Source: an uncultured Clostridia bacterium
Lineage (GTDB): Bacteria; Bacillota; Clostridia; TANB77; CAG-508
Direction: 5' to 3'
DNA: 61,854 nucleotides
Assembly (NCBI GenBank): GCA_949118805.1
Contig: CASAUJ010000003.1
Span: 1 to 61,854, forward strand
Shown here: in pieces, positions 26,356 through 35,821 of the stretch
Layout of the letters: each line of letters starts with the position of its first letter
How positions within the stretch are numbered: the first letter of the stretch is position 1
Position numbers and translations under genes: made by a program
The notes under the pieces: model-generated
Database searches by the model: none
What the model was told of the DNA's origin: nothing
The model's input: only the letters and a program-made list of their open reading frames with translations

Positions 26356-28780
26356 TTTATATGCTTTTGGACTTTGATTTTTCCATTATGATTTACACTA
26401 ATACTTATTTCTCCATTTACATCAGTCCTATAAATCTTACAACCGCAAGTTTTCTAGTCTTTCTAAAACACTTGCGTTTGGGTGTCCAAAAGTATTCTTC
26501 TCTCCCACTCCAATTAGTGCCATTTTAGGTTTTACCTTATTGATAAACTCTTCTATTGACGACGACTTCGAGCCATGATGTGCTACCTTTAATATTGTAG
26601 ATTCTAATACATTTGTGTCTTTATACTTCTCTAGCATGGTTTGTTCTGCAATACTTTCAATATCTCCTGTAAATAGAATAGATAGGCTCTGATACACCAT
26701 TTTGCAAACCAAAGAATTATTATTCATACTATTTTCACTAATTCCACTCTTTGAACTTGGCCATAAAACATCAAAATAGAAATCTTTTTCGATATTTATT
26801 CTCTGACCTGCCTCCACCACATGGACTATTATCTTCTTCTTTTTAACAATTTCTAAAAACTTTTGATAATTTGTTGAATCTTCAAATTGCTTTCCTATAA
26901 TTACATTCTTTACTTTAATTTTTTCCATAATATACAGCAATCCGACCAATGTGGTCTTGATCGAAATGGCTTATTACAATGGCATCAATTGTTCGATATC
27001 CTCTATCCAATAAATAAGGGAGCAAGACTTTTTTCCCCACATCAAATTCTTGATTTTTACTTCCGCCTCCGTCTACTAAAATCGTTCGATTTTGAGGCGT
27101 TACTATAAAAGTACCGTCTCCTTGTCCAACATCTACAAAATGAATTCTTAATTCTTTTGGCATTCCTATAACCATCCAAAATAGAAAAATTAAGAATATT
27201 ACGCTATATTTTCTTTTTCTTTGATGCAGTCGATAACGAAATAATGCAATTAAATTTTTTACTCTTTGATAACTTACTATCCTTTTTTCTTCTTGATAAA
27301 TAAGATATAATTTCCTTATTAAGCCTACTCCTACCAAATAAATTATAATGTGAAATAAATTTGGTGTTGATAAATAAATTTTAGAAAAAGGAATTTGGCT
27401 AAAAAAATTCGCAATGAAATTTAAAAAATCTAACCCAATGGATAATGGAATTTTACAAAAAGGAATAAACAAACTAAAAAAAGTCAATAAAATAATAGGT
27501 CCTATTATAAAACTTGCCCATAAATTTGTAATTAAAAAATAAATTCCGCCTATATTAAAATGATAAATTAAAATTGGAAATATTACGATTTGCACTGATA
27601 AACTAACTGCTATTACTTCTTTTATCTTGCCTAAAAAAAAATTTTTCTTTTTTATTACTTTTAAATTCAATTGTTTCAAAATAATAGGATAAAACAATAA
27701 GATTCCAATCGTTCCTAAATAAGAAAGTTGTAATCCTACCTGTAAAATTAGAAATGGATTATAGATTAAAATACTTAATAAAGAAATTGCCATAGAATTC
27801 CATACATCACTTTTTCGATAAATTAAACTACTACCAATAGTAATTTCTGTCATGATAACAGCTCTTACAATTGAGGGCGAAAAACCTGTCACCAAGGCAT
27901 ACAAAATAAGAATTATCATGGTTATTATCTTTGATTTTCTTTTTCCTACCAACTTTTTTAATAACAATTGAACTCCTATTGTAAGATAACCAATATGTAA
28001 TCCAGAAATTGCTAAAAGATGTGAAATACCTGCGATTTGAAACTTTTCTTTTACTTCTTCTGATAGTTCTGTTGTTTCTCCTAACAGCAATCCTTTTAAA
28101 ATTCCAGCCTTCTCTGGTTGCCATGTTTCCTCTATTTTCTCTTTGATTTTTAAGTTGATTTTATGGGCTATTGATGTCACTACATTTTGTTGTTTCTTAG
28201 CTATTACTTCAAATTGATCTACTTTTAGTTTTCCTATTATTTTTAATGTCTTAAAATATTTTCTTTCATCATATCCACCATAATTAGTAGCTTCTCTTGT
28301 TTTTTTTAATTCCCCCTGTAACTTAACTTTATCTCCATATTGAAGTTCCATTTCTCCTTTTTTAACTTGAATCCATAGATTAAAATGTTTTTCTAATACT
28401 TTTACTTGATAACAATCATAATATTGTTTTTCTAATTTTTGACTTATCACAATTCCTATCATTGAAATTTTCTGTCCCTCTAGATATAAATTTTCTTCCT
28501 TTCTATTTTGAAATAAAATAATTGTATGGGAAAGAATTGAAAATGAAACTAGAATAAAAATAGTTTGGATGTTAAACATTAATTTTAAATATCTACTATA
28601 TCTTTTAAAAGATAATAGCTTAAATTTTTGTTTTCTTTTTGTTTTTAAAACTTTGTTATAAAAATAGTAAGTTGCTCCTATCAAGATATAAAAGAGGACT
28701 ATACTAAATGAAAAGTATAGCCCCCATAATATACCTATTATATAACCTATTAGTGCAACTAAAACTGGTCTTTCTTTCAT
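26352..28780 (-). CDS. comEC: ComEC/Rec2 DNA-uptake channel, needs two +1 shifts at CGG
   Basis: An 808-residue competence protein: N-terminal hydrophobic region with a DUF4131-like domain, a many-helix competence domain (HLLAISGLHIGYL), and a C-terminal metallo-beta-lactamase domain (VDVGQGDGTFIV, SHFDQDHIGG). The frame breaks at CGG 26942-26944, just after DQDHIG, and at CGG 26443-26445, near the end. Skipping C at both gives LLYIMEKIKVKNVIIGKQ and then GCKIYRTDVNGEISISV up to the stop at 26352. A second copy of the 3' end lies at 23044-23639. It reads after the NlpC/P60 gene, 32 bp away. Confidence 0.9.
26443..26445 (-). other. CGG +1 frameshift site 2 in comEC
   Basis: Context AAC TTG CGG TTG; skipping C gives GGT (Gly) and the family end KIYRTDVNGEI, also found in the duplicate copy as KLFRTDEDREI. 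Confidence 0.9.
26942..26944 (-). other. CGG +1 frameshift site 1 in comEC
   Basis: Context ATT GGT CGG ATT; skipping C gives GGA (Gly) in DQDHIGGLLY. Confidence 0.9.
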
Positions 28781-28812
28781 AGTCCTCCTTATTTAATTGC
28801 TTGTTTTAATCC

Positions 28813-30066
28813 TTATATTACTCTTCTTGCCCCTATATAATTGCTTGCTGCATAATTAATTGGTACAATACATACTGTTTTTCCTGTTCTTGGTGAGTGA
28901 ATTACTTGCCCTCCTCCTACATAGATAGCTACGTGTCCACTATAAAGAACTAAATCTCCTGCTACTAAATTATTTCTACTTACTGGTGTCCCTACTCCTG
29001 ATTGCCCTCCTGTTGTACGAGGTAAATTAATACCAAAATTTCTATACACATAAGATGTAAATCCTGAACAGTCAAAACCAGTAGCAGGTGTAGAACCACC
29101 ATAAGTATATTTGGTTCCAATAAATTGTTGTGCATATGCTACTACCTCTGCTCCTCTTCCAGACGCAGGTGCTGTTTGCATTGTTTGTTGTACTATTTGC
29201 GTAGTTTCTTGTTTCTTTGTTTTAGTTGTAGATGCTGTTCTTGGTGTTCCTGCACTTCTTGTTGTTTCTTGTTTTCTAGTAGATAATAAAGAAGATGATA
29301 TATATCCTTCTTTTCCATTTACTTTAACTTGACTCCATCCATTTGCTTCTGCCAAAACATCTACTGCTGTATTAATTGGTAAATTAGCTAAAATTTCTGA
29401 TGTTGTATTAGCTTCTTTTCTTAAATTAATACTAGTAGAATTAACATATAAGGTTTTAATCACTGTTTGTGGTGTTGGTTGTTCTACTATTGGTTCTTCT
29501 TTTTTTATCTTTTCTTTTCGAATCCATCCTTTGGTTATTTTTGTTTCTACACACACCCATCCATTTATTACTTCTATTACATTTACTTCTTCGTCTTTTT
29601 TCACTTCAATTGTATCTGTTGCATTTATTACTGGTACAATTTTTAATGTGGTATCTTCTGCTATTTTTTGTTTTCCTAATTCTATGTCATCCTTTGTTTC
29701 TGTTTGTTCGTCCTCTTTATTTTCTTGTGTTGGTTGTTCTTCCTTTTGTTCTACTTCATTTTTTGTCGTTTCATAATTCGTTTTTATTTCTCCAGATACT
29801 GTCAATAAATCTTCTCTTACATATCCTGTCATTCCTTTTGCTTTTACTTTATACCAATTTCCTGTTTTTTCAATTACTTCTATTGTTTCATCCATAGAAA
29901 GTAATTCTAAAATTTTAGCGTTTTCATCTGCTGTTTCCCTAAGGTTTGCTGTTTCTACACTTATTTTACCTGTGTTAGCAGCTAAACTCATGTTTATAAA
30001 AAACAAACTGATCAATCCTACGGCAGCCATCATTACAATGCTTTTTATATTCATTTTACTTTTCAT
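28813..30066 (-). CDS. NlpC/P60 cell-wall endopeptidase with SH3b domains
   Basis: A 417-residue secreted peptidoglycan hydrolase. A signal peptide (residues 1-30, ending SLAA) precedes three bacterial SH3 domains (NLRETADENAKIL, a divergent middle copy, INLRKEANTTSEI), a Thr/Arg/Lys-rich linker, and a C-terminal NlpC/P60 domain with Cys in GFDCSGFTSY and His in YSGHVAIYVG and VIHSP. It cleaves gamma-D-Glu-diamino-acid bonds. Start with GAGGAG 9 nt upstream. comEC follows 32 bp later. Confidence 0.92.
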   Translation of the reverse strand: MKSKMNIKSIVMMAAVGLISLFFINMSLAANTGKISVETANLRETADENAKILELLSMDETIEVIEKTGNWYKVKAKGMTGYVREDLLTVSGEIKTNYETTKNEVEQKEEQPTQENKEDEQTETKDDIELGKQKIAEDTTLKIVPVINATDTIEVKKDEEVNVIEVINGWVCVETKITKGWIRKEKIKKEEPIVEQPTPQTVIKTLYVNSTSINLRKEANTTSEILANLPINTAVDVLAEANGWSQVKVNGKEGYISSSLLSTRKQETTRSAGTPRTASTTKTKKQETTQIVQQTMQTAPASGRGAEVVAYAQQFIGTKYTYGGSTPATGFDCSGFTSYVYRNFGINLPRTTGGQSGVGTPVSRNNLVAGDLVLYSGHVAIYVGGGQVIHSPRTGKTVCIVPINYAASNYIGARRVI

Positions 30067-30175
30067 TTTTTCTTGCTCCTCACTTTAAAATATATTTTTT
30101 TAATTTGTCACGCCTCTTTATATTATATCCCTAATAGAAAAATTTGTCAAGTTTTTAAAATTTTTCCAGAATGAG

Positions 30176-30204
30176 TTGACAAATACCCTGATTTATAATA
30201 TAAT
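30176..30204 (+). promoter_or_regulatory. promoter of rplM-rpsI
   Basis: TTGACA (30176-30181), 17 bp, TATAAT (30199-30204): consensus sigma-A promoter. Confidence 0.85.
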
Positions 30205-30313
30205 ATTTTCGCTTATATAGAAATGATGATAAAACTTCTCCCCGGTAGTTTTAAATTCATTCCTTTATAGATAGAAAAACAAAAAAAAAGAAAAATAGGA
30301 GGGTATTGTTATC
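30205..30313 (+). promoter_or_regulatory. rplM leader, possibly an L13 leader
   Basis: About 100 nt of 5' UTR with a hairpin AAAACT-TCTCCCCGGT-AGTTTT and further pairing around it. Firmicute rplM leaders often bind L13 for feedback control. Structure match not verified. Confidence 0.45.
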
Positions 30314-30751
30314 ATGAATAATACTACATATAGTGCAAAACGTGGCGAAGTTGAAAGTAAATGGTATATCATCGACGCAACTAATAAACCACTTGGTAGA
30401 GTAGCAACAGAAGCTGCTAAATTATTAAGAGGAAAACACAAGCCAACATATACACCTAATATTGATACAGGTGATCATGTTATCGTTTTAAATTGTAAAG
30501 ATGTTATTTTAACAGGAAATAAATTGAATCAAAAGGTTTATAGACATCATTCCGGTTATATTGGAGGAATGAAAGAAGTTCCTGCCAAAGTAATGCTTGA
30601 AAAAAATCCAGAAAAAGCTATGACCTTAGCTATCAAAGGTATGTTACCTCATAACTCTTTAGGAAGAGCACAAGCCAAAAAATTAAGAGTTTATGCTGGA
30701 TCAGAACATGAAAATCAAGCACAAAAACCAGAAGTATGGGAGGTAAAATAA
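30314..30751 (+). CDS. rplM: 50S ribosomal protein L13
   Basis: 145 residues. Starts with the typical [17 protein letters not shown] and contains [16 protein letters not shown] and [13 protein letters not shown]. Standard order with rpsI, 1 bp apart. Strong AGGAGGGT ribosome site. Confidence 0.98.
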   Translation: MNNTTYSAKRGEVESKWYIIDATNKPLGRVATEAAKLLRGKHKPTYTPNIDTGDHVIVLNCKDVILTGNKLNQKVYRHHSGYIGGMKEVPAKVMLEKNPEKAMTLAIKGMLPHNSLGRAQAKKLRVYAGSEHENQAQKPEVWEVK

Positions 30752-30752
30752 G

Positions 30753-31154
30753 ATGGCTAAAAAAGAAAATATTGTTTTTTATGGTACAGGTAGAAGAAAA
30801 AGTTCTGTTTCTAGAGTTCGATTAATAGAAGGTTCTGGAAAAATAACCATTAATGGAAAAGATATTGATGAATTTTTTGGATTAGAAACTTTAAAAGTAA
30901 TCGTTAGACAACCTTTAACTGTTACTAATACTTTAGCAAAATATGATGTAATTGCTACGGTAAAAGGTGGAGGATTTACAGGGCAAGCTGGAGCGATTCG
31001 TCATGGTATTGCAAGAGCTTTAAATGAAGCAAATTCAGAATATAGACCAGCTTTAAAGTCAAGTGGATTTTTAACAAGAGATCCTCGTATGAAAGAAAGA
31101 AAGAAATATGGTCTTAAAAAAGCTCGTAAAGCACCACAATTTTCAAAGAGATAA
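30753..31154 (+). CDS. rpsI: 30S ribosomal protein S9
   Basis: 133 residues. [15 protein letters not shown] at the N-terminus, [19 protein letters not shown] in the middle and the invariant C-terminal RKAPQFSKR that reaches the ribosomal P site. Partner of rplM. Confidence 0.98.
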   Translation: MAKKENIVFYGTGRRKSSVSRVRLIEGSGKITINGKDIDEFFGLETLKVIVRQPLTVTNTLAKYDVIATVKGGGFTGQAGAIRHGIARALNEANSEYRPALKSSGFLTRDPRMKERKKYGLKKARKAPQFSKR

Positions 31155-31198
31155 AAAAGAGCCCATTTGGGCAAGAGGCGGGAAGCCTATATACAAGT

Positions 31199-31228
31199 GC
31201 AGTAATCGAAATGGATTACTGCTTTTTT
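31199..31228 (+). terminator. terminator of rplM-rpsI
   Basis: GCAGTAATC-GAAATG-GATTACTGC-TTTTTT. Confidence 0.88.
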
Positions 31229-31333
31229 ATTATCTTTCTAAAAGTCATTAAAAGCTGATAAAAACTACTGCATAATATACACACAATATACCAATTTAAA
31301 AAGAAAGATATATTCTAATACTTAACTTTCTCA

Positions 31334-31783
31334 TTATTTCCAAAAATATTTTCCCTCTTTCTCTCTATAACAATCTAACTTCAAATAATTCTTCTCTTTC
31401 TGATGATAAAATTGATGAATCATCATTTTATCACTTTCTATGATAAGATTTGATTTCATTAGTTCTTCTTTTGAAAACCACTTATATTCAAATTCTGGAT
31501 CTATTATCTCTTGTTCAGTCTCCATCAATAACTCACAGCAATATAATATACTAGTTGAATTTTTATCATGCATAATTTCTGTTGCAGTACCTAATAATTT
31601 TCTAAATTTTAATTGCAAGCCTAATTCTTCATTAATTTCTCTTTCTATGGCTGTATCTATATGTTCACATTCTTCTATTTTCCCACCTGGTAATCCCCAA
31701 AACCCTACAAAATCTCCTCTTTCTCTTTTTATCAGCAATATTTTATCTTGCTTTACAATGATTCCTATTACTACATTAATCAT
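31334..31783 (-). CDS. Nudix hydrolase
   Basis: A 149-residue nucleotide-diphosphate hydrolase. The Nudix box is complete: GGKIEECEHIDTAIEREINEEL fits GX5EX7REUXEEXGU. The longer open frame to 31873 runs back into the terminator hairpin of the 31876 gene, so the internal ATG of MINVVIGIIV, with AAGGAAGAA upstream, is the likely start. Substrate unknown. Confidence 0.8.
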   Translation of the reverse strand: MINVVIGIIVKQDKILLIKRERGDFVGFWGLPGGKIEECEHIDTAIEREINEELGLQLKFRKLLGTATEIMHDKNSTSILYCCELLMETEQEIIDPEFEYKWFSKEELMKSNLIIESDKMMIHQFYHQKEKNYLKLDCYREKEGKYFWK

Positions 31784-31837
31784 TTCTTTTCTTCTTCCTT
31801 TCTTAATTATGGATGTTTCTCCATCAAAAAAGACAAC

Positions 31838-31867
31838 CTCCCGAAAAGTGCAAGCACATTTCGGGAG
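31838..31867 (-). terminator. terminator of the 31876 gene
   Basis: CTCCCGAAA/TTTCGGGAG hairpin, then a T-run on the minus strand. Confidence 0.85.
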
Positions 31868-31875
31868 ATGCATTA

Positions 31876-32310
31876 CTATTTACTGCTCACTAACTTGTAT
31901 TCTGTCCAGTCAATTCTGACTGTTGTACAGGTGTTATAAATAGGTCCAGTTTCTTGGATCATTCCTATACACCGACCAGAAAACATAATTTTCCATGACC
32001 TTTCGAAAAAACCCTTTTCTTCCTTTTGGAAATAGATTAATCTTCTCGGATCCTCTATCTTCCATACCCCATTCTTACATTCCTGCACCGTGAGTTGTAG
32101 TTCGTCCAAAAAGTCTTTGATCTGTTTTTTTTCTTCTTCCATAAAACCAAATACAAAGACTCCTCTTTCTTTTTCTACTTGAATAAACGGGTCTATAAAA
32201 TATAAGCAGTACTTCTTTCCCAGTTCTGATGAAGTTTCATCTTTTACTTCTTCTGTTGGGATCCCAGCAAGTTCCATTGTTGCTTCCTGTGAGTCATACT
32301 CTACAGACAT
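31876..32310 (-). CDS. orphan protein, 144 aa, one in-frame CGG
   Basis: No family recognised. Soluble, acidic N-terminus, then Phe/Trp-rich mixed segments. GGAGGA ribosome site. CGG at 31972-31974 (in FSGRCIGM) is in frame as Arg; a +1 shift would meet TAG two codons later. A complete small transcription unit with its own promoter and terminator, richer in G and C than the neighbouring genes. Together with the 32464 gene it separates the Nudix gene from yunB. Confidence 0.6.
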   Translation of the reverse strand: MSVEYDSQEATMELAGIPTEEVKDETSSELGKKYCLYFIDPFIQVEKERGVFVFGFMEEEKKQIKDFLDELQLTVQECKNGVWKIEDPRRLIYFQKEEKGFFERSWKIMFSGRCIGMIQETGPIYNTCTTVRIDWTEYKLVSSK

Positions 32311-32354
32311 AAATTTTTCCTCCTGTCTACTTGTTGCTGTGTTTTTATGCTACT

Positions 32355-32383
32355 ATTATATATCATTTAACATAAAATTTCAA
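32355..32383 (-). promoter_or_regulatory. promoter of the 31876 gene
   Basis: TTGAAA (32378-32383), 17 bp with TTTTATGTTAAATG, TATAAT (32355-32360). Confidence 0.75.
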
Positions 32384-32407
32384 CCATTTTCCATTTATTC
32401 TTTCATA

Positions 32408-32441
32408 ACCCCCCATCCAAAAAAAATTTCAGATGGGGGGT
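32408..32441 (-). terminator. stable hairpin after the 32464 gene
   Basis: ACCCCCCATC/GATGGGGGGT, a 10-bp stem on a T/A-rich loop. There is no strong T-run after it, so termination is probable but not certain. Confidence 0.55.
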
Positions 32442-32463
32442 TAGGTGATGTTTCTTATTCAAT

Positions 32464-32832
32464 TCAGATAGGCCAGCTAATTATTAAATGGTCTTCTTCT
32501 ACCCTCCCAATGGTAATACCATTAAGCGTAATATACCATTTGTTTTCACCAGCAATATGGAATTCCATATCAGATTTTATTTTTATACTGACACTATCTG
32601 CCTTTATTGAAAACTTAAATCCGATGTTCTTCAATATTCCATCTACCCATTTTGCCTCTTTGCTCTTTTTCTCCTCAAACAGGTCTAAAAAAAAGCATTC
32701 TCCCACTTGTTTTCTTCTTCTGTATATTGATACCCTACTTAGATAATAAACACTTAAAACATCACCTAGCATAAGATTTACTGGAAACTCCTCAAAGTTT
32801 CCGATTGCTGTCTCTGTTGCCATTAAACCCAT
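32464..32832 (-). CDS. orphan protein, 122 aa
   Basis: No family recognised. Probably beta-rich (alternating hydrophobic pattern in FKFSIKADSVSIKIK and KWYITLNGITIGRV), soluble, no signal peptide. GGAGGT ribosome site 8 nt before ATG. Own promoter and terminator hairpin. No in-frame CGG. Shares the promoter type of the other orphan cassettes. Confidence 0.6.
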   Translation of the reverse strand: MGLMATETAIGNFEEFPVNLMLGDVLSVYYLSRVSIYRRRKQVGECFFLDLFEEKKSKEAKWVDGILKNIGFKFSIKADSVSIKIKSDMEFHIAGENKWYITLNGITIGRVEEDHLIISWPI

Positions 32833-32877
32833 TTGTCTACCTCCGTTTTTGCTCTTTCTACTGGTTTCTTACTTTTT

Positions 32878-32906
32878 ATTTTATCATATTTTACATAATA
32901 TTTCAA
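32878..32906 (-). promoter_or_regulatory. promoter of the 32464 gene
   Basis: TTGAAA (32901-32906), 17 bp with TATTATGTAAAATATG, TAAAAT (32878-32883). Confidence 0.75.
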
Positions 32907-32913
32907 CTTTTGC

Positions 32914-33634
32914 TTATTCAATAATTTCCAATGCCTCACTTGTACCATTTAGTCCTTCTAAATTATAATAGGTATTTGGTATATTCCCAACAATTACATT
33001 TTCCATTAATAAAACTTGATTGGTAATTTCTCTTGCAATACTATCATATGGAGTTACAATATTGACATTACATTTTACTTGTAAATAGACTCGATGTAAA
33101 GTTTGATTAATTCCTTGTGAAGTAAACTCACTCCTTAAATCAGTTTCTACCTCTCCCTCTGATGATATACTTATTTTAATTCCTGGTCCTTTTCCAGCTA
33201 ATAATTTAAATCCTGTAAAACTTCCGAAGAGCAATTTCAATGTTTTCTCTTCCTCTATTATTAATTTCTTCTTGAATTTTATTAGCCACATCAGAAATAA
33301 TTTCATTGATTGGAATTACATTTGATTTTATCATGGTAACATTCCCATCTTTATCCTTCTCTATCTGGAATAATTCATCATAAGTATGTTCTTTCATGAC
33401 CTTTGTAGCTTGATCATTTGAAACAATAGTAGCAATTGATTTAGCCTTATTTTCACATAAAGTATCGAAAATTGGCAAAACAGCATCTAAGACAATTTTT
33501 ACAGTTGCAAAAGCAATTATTAAAATGACTATCATTGTAGTCATTTTTTTTGCCTTTTTATTTTTCATCCTATTTCTAGTTATCCTAATAAATTTCGGCA
33601 TTCGTATACATTTTCTTGAATAAATTTTATCCAT
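32914..33634 (-). CDS. yunB: sporulation protein YunB, needs one +1 shift at CGG
   Basis: YunB is a sigma-E-dependent protein required for normal spore formation. An N-terminal membrane helix (MTTMIVILIIAFATVKIVL) is followed by the YunB domain. The frame breaks at CGG 33224-33226; skipping C joins NIEIAL to GSFTGFKLLAGKGPGIKI, the conserved centre of the family, and continues to GNIPNTYYNLEG. The product has 239 residues (B. subtilis YunB is about 250). The start overlaps the end of the sipL-like gene by 8 bp, suggesting coupled translation. Without the shift the protein loses its conserved half. Confidence 0.9.
33224..33226 (-). other. CGG +1 frameshift site in yunB
   Basis: Context GCT CTT CGG AAG, the same GCT CTT CGG A as the second truA site; skipping C gives GGA (Gly) of ALGSFTGF. 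Confidence 0.92.
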
Positions 33635-35174
33635 ACATAATTCCTGTTTTTACATAACGTGGTATAAACAATTTCTCTCCCACATTAATTTTATTAGCAT
33701 CCTCTATTTCATTTATTCTTACAATATCTTCTATCGTACTTCCATGCTTTTTAGCTATTTTCCATAAAGTATCACCTTTTTTTACAACATGTAAAACTAG
33801 ACTATTGTTTTCTGCTTCTCTTTCTCCATTGGTTTGAATCTCATTCATAATATTTATGTTTGTATTTTGATGCATTTCATAATTCATAACTAAATCAATA
33901 TTACTGGTAACAATTCCTCCTTCTTGTACAATAAAATCTTGATTAGCAATCTCTATTTCTAATCTACTATTTATATTTTCTGTCTCTTCCATTCCTTCTA
34001 TTGCATATTCAAATGGAATTTTTGCATTTCGAACTTCGATTGGTAAAGTTTGGCTTGCTAATACAAAATTGATTTCTAAATTTCCTGTATAAACAATTCG
34101 ATTTACTAAATTATCTTGTTTTTCAATAACTGGATTAATATCCACATCTATTATATTTTTATTTTCCATCCCTTCTATTTCTATTTTTTCTCTTATTTGC
34201 TTTATTTCTTTTCTGTTTTGCTTATTAGTAATTGTATTTATCTTCTTTTTATTAAATTCTAATTTTTCACAAGGACTATATAAATCTTGTATCAAATTAA
34301 TTTGTTTTTCTTCATATACAATAGCAGATACTCCTATTTCAAGTTCTATATAAATGGAATGTTCTTCTGTTGCATTTGGCTTTATTATGATATTTTTAAT
34401 GTCATAATCCAAATCGCATACATTTTCTTCTGTCACATTTGGTAAATCTATAAATCCTACTGTTGGTATCTTAGCTTCTACTGAATTTACTCGATTATCT
34501 TCTGTTAAATACATAATCTTTACTTTTGCTTCTGCCTTTGCTAATATTTTATTGTAACTTACCTTTACATCTTTATCTACCATTCCTATATCTACTTTTA
34601 ATATTTCTGCCAAATTATCAATATTATCAATTGAAATATTATCCTTTGTATAAATTTTATTTTCTCCCATCCCTACTAATGAATTCACTCGTAAATCTTC
34701 TTTTAACAATTGAATTCCTTCTGCATTTTGAATATCATTTACAATTTCAACTTCTTCTTTTGCATAAATTTTAATCTCTACTTCTAAGGTAGCCTTTATT
34801 CCTATTTTTCTCCCATTAATTACTTTGCATTCAATGGCTTTTAGTTTGGTTTGAATGACTGCATCCATACCTTCTTTGCTATTTGGAATTTGAATCATTT
34901 CTGAAAAATCCAAATTTGTGTTAATCCCTCTCATTTTGTCTTGTGAATCATCTGCCAAATACATAATAAATGTATTTATATTTCCATCTAATCTTACTTT
35001 TTCATCCAATACTTCTTTTTTATAAATACATACTACACCACTTGTACAAATTGTATTTAAAATATCTGGCTTTGCATCTGGTACTATCATATCTCCTTCT
35101 ACCATAATAATATCTTTTTTCGTAGCAATTAATTTATTTACACATAGATTTTCGTTTACGGTTTCTAATACCAT
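33627..35174 (-). CDS. sipL: SipL-like spore morphogenesis protein (SPOCS domains + LysM)
   Basis: A 515-residue protein built of SPOCS (DUF3794) repeats, beginning around VNKLIATKKDIIMVEGDMIVPDAK, and a C-terminal LysM domain (LHVVKKGDTLWKIAKKHG). This is the architecture of SipL, the clostridial SpoIVA-interacting protein that fixes the coat to the forespore. Length matches. It is directly followed, with overlap, by yunB, and preceded by veg; this is a sporulation neighbourhood. No CGG codons. Confidence 0.88.
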   Translation of the reverse strand: MVLETVNENLCVNKLIATKKDIIMVEGDMIVPDAKPDILNTICTSGVVCIYKKEVLDEKVRLDGNINTFIMYLADDSQDKMRGINTNLDFSEMIQIPNSKEGMDAVIQTKLKAIECKVINGRKIGIKATLEVEIKIYAKEEVEIVNDIQNAEGIQLLKEDLRVNSLVGMGENKIYTKDNISIDNIDNLAEILKVDIGMVDKDVKVSYNKILAKAEAKVKIMYLTEDNRVNSVEAKIPTVGFIDLPNVTEENVCDLDYDIKNIIIKPNATEEHSIYIELEIGVSAIVYEEKQINLIQDLYSPCEKLEFNKKKINTITNKQNRKEIKQIREKIEIEGMENKNIIDVDINPVIEKQDNLVNRIVYTGNLEINFVLASQTLPIEVRNAKIPFEYAIEGMEETENINSRLEIEIANQDFIVQEGGIVTSNIDLVMNYEMHQNTNINIMNEIQTNGEREAENNSLVLHVVKKGDTLWKIAKKHGSTIEDIVRINEIEDANKINVGEKLFIPRYVKTGIMYG

Positions 35175-35266
35175 GATTTTCCCTCCTTTTTTATTCTTTA
35201 TATCATATATATGGAAGGAAATTAGAATTTATACCTAAAGGATCTTAGAATTTTCTATTAAAAAAA

Positions 35267-35290
35267 GAATTTAGATTTTTTCTCTAAACT
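35267..35290 (-). terminator. terminator of veg
   Basis: AGTTTAGA-GAAAAAA-TCTAAATT then CTTTTTTT on the minus strand. Confidence 0.75.
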
Positions 35291-35311
35291 CTTTTTCTAT
35301 TTATTATAAAA

Positions 35312-35608
35312 TTACAATGTTGTCTTTTTCTTTTTGATTTCTACTGCTGGTGGGATTAATGGAGAATAAGAATTTCCGTCAAATACCTCTACCTCCACAG
35401 CTCTTGTTAATACATCTGTATAACTATAAGTAACATTTCTATCATTTTCCTCATATTTTACAACAAAAATATTAGGATATGCTTTTTCTATTGTAGCTTC
35501 TTTCTCAAAGGCTTTACTTCTTCCTAAAGAACCTTTCACGATTATCTTTTGACCTACTTTTTCTATGATGTCTGTTTTCAGATTTGTAATATCTGTACGA
35601 CAAATCAT
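35312..35608 (-). CDS. veg: Veg family protein
   Basis: A 98-residue protein with the Veg motifs: DIVEKVGQKI-like start (TDIIEKVGQKIIVKGSLGRSK), VKYEENDRNVTYSYTDVLT and the VEVFDG end. In B. subtilis Veg is linked to biofilm matrix expression and is made from a very strong promoter; the promoter here is near perfect. Location upstream of sipL and downstream of yabG recalls the yabG-veg pair of Bacilli. Confidence 0.9.
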   Translation of the reverse strand: MICRTDITNLKTDIIEKVGQKIIVKGSLGRSKAFEKEATIEKAYPNIFVVKYEENDRNVTYSYTDVLTRAVEVEVFDGNSYSPLIPPAVEIKKKKTTL

Positions 35609-35637
35609 GTAATCACCTTCTCCCTTAAGATGGCTTG

Positions 35638-35666
35638 ATTATAGCATTTTTTGCACATATTGTCAA
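35638..35666 (-). promoter_or_regulatory. veg promoter
   Basis: TTGACA (35661-35666), 17 bp, TATAAT (35638-35643): full consensus. Confidence 0.85.
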
Positions 35667-35821
35667 AAAATAAGAAGAAGTGTCAAATCAACATATCCTT
35701 TTAATATCAACAGTTTCATGAATTTATTATTGTAATTTTACATTTACATTACACTTATATTACATTTGTATTAAATTGGGTTATTTTTATTTTTAAGTTA
35801 AATCTTTTTCTCTCAAAAATT

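Noticed and set aside
28813..30066. Plus-strand hydrophobic open frames opposite the NlpC/P60 and other minus-strand genes
   Set aside because: Leu/Phe/Ser-rich shadows of AT-rich coding sequence, without ribosome sites.
33627..35174. SPOCS-LysM gene as a generic LysM wall protein
   Set aside because: The repeated SPOCS domains, length and overlap with yunB fit SipL; there is no signal peptide.
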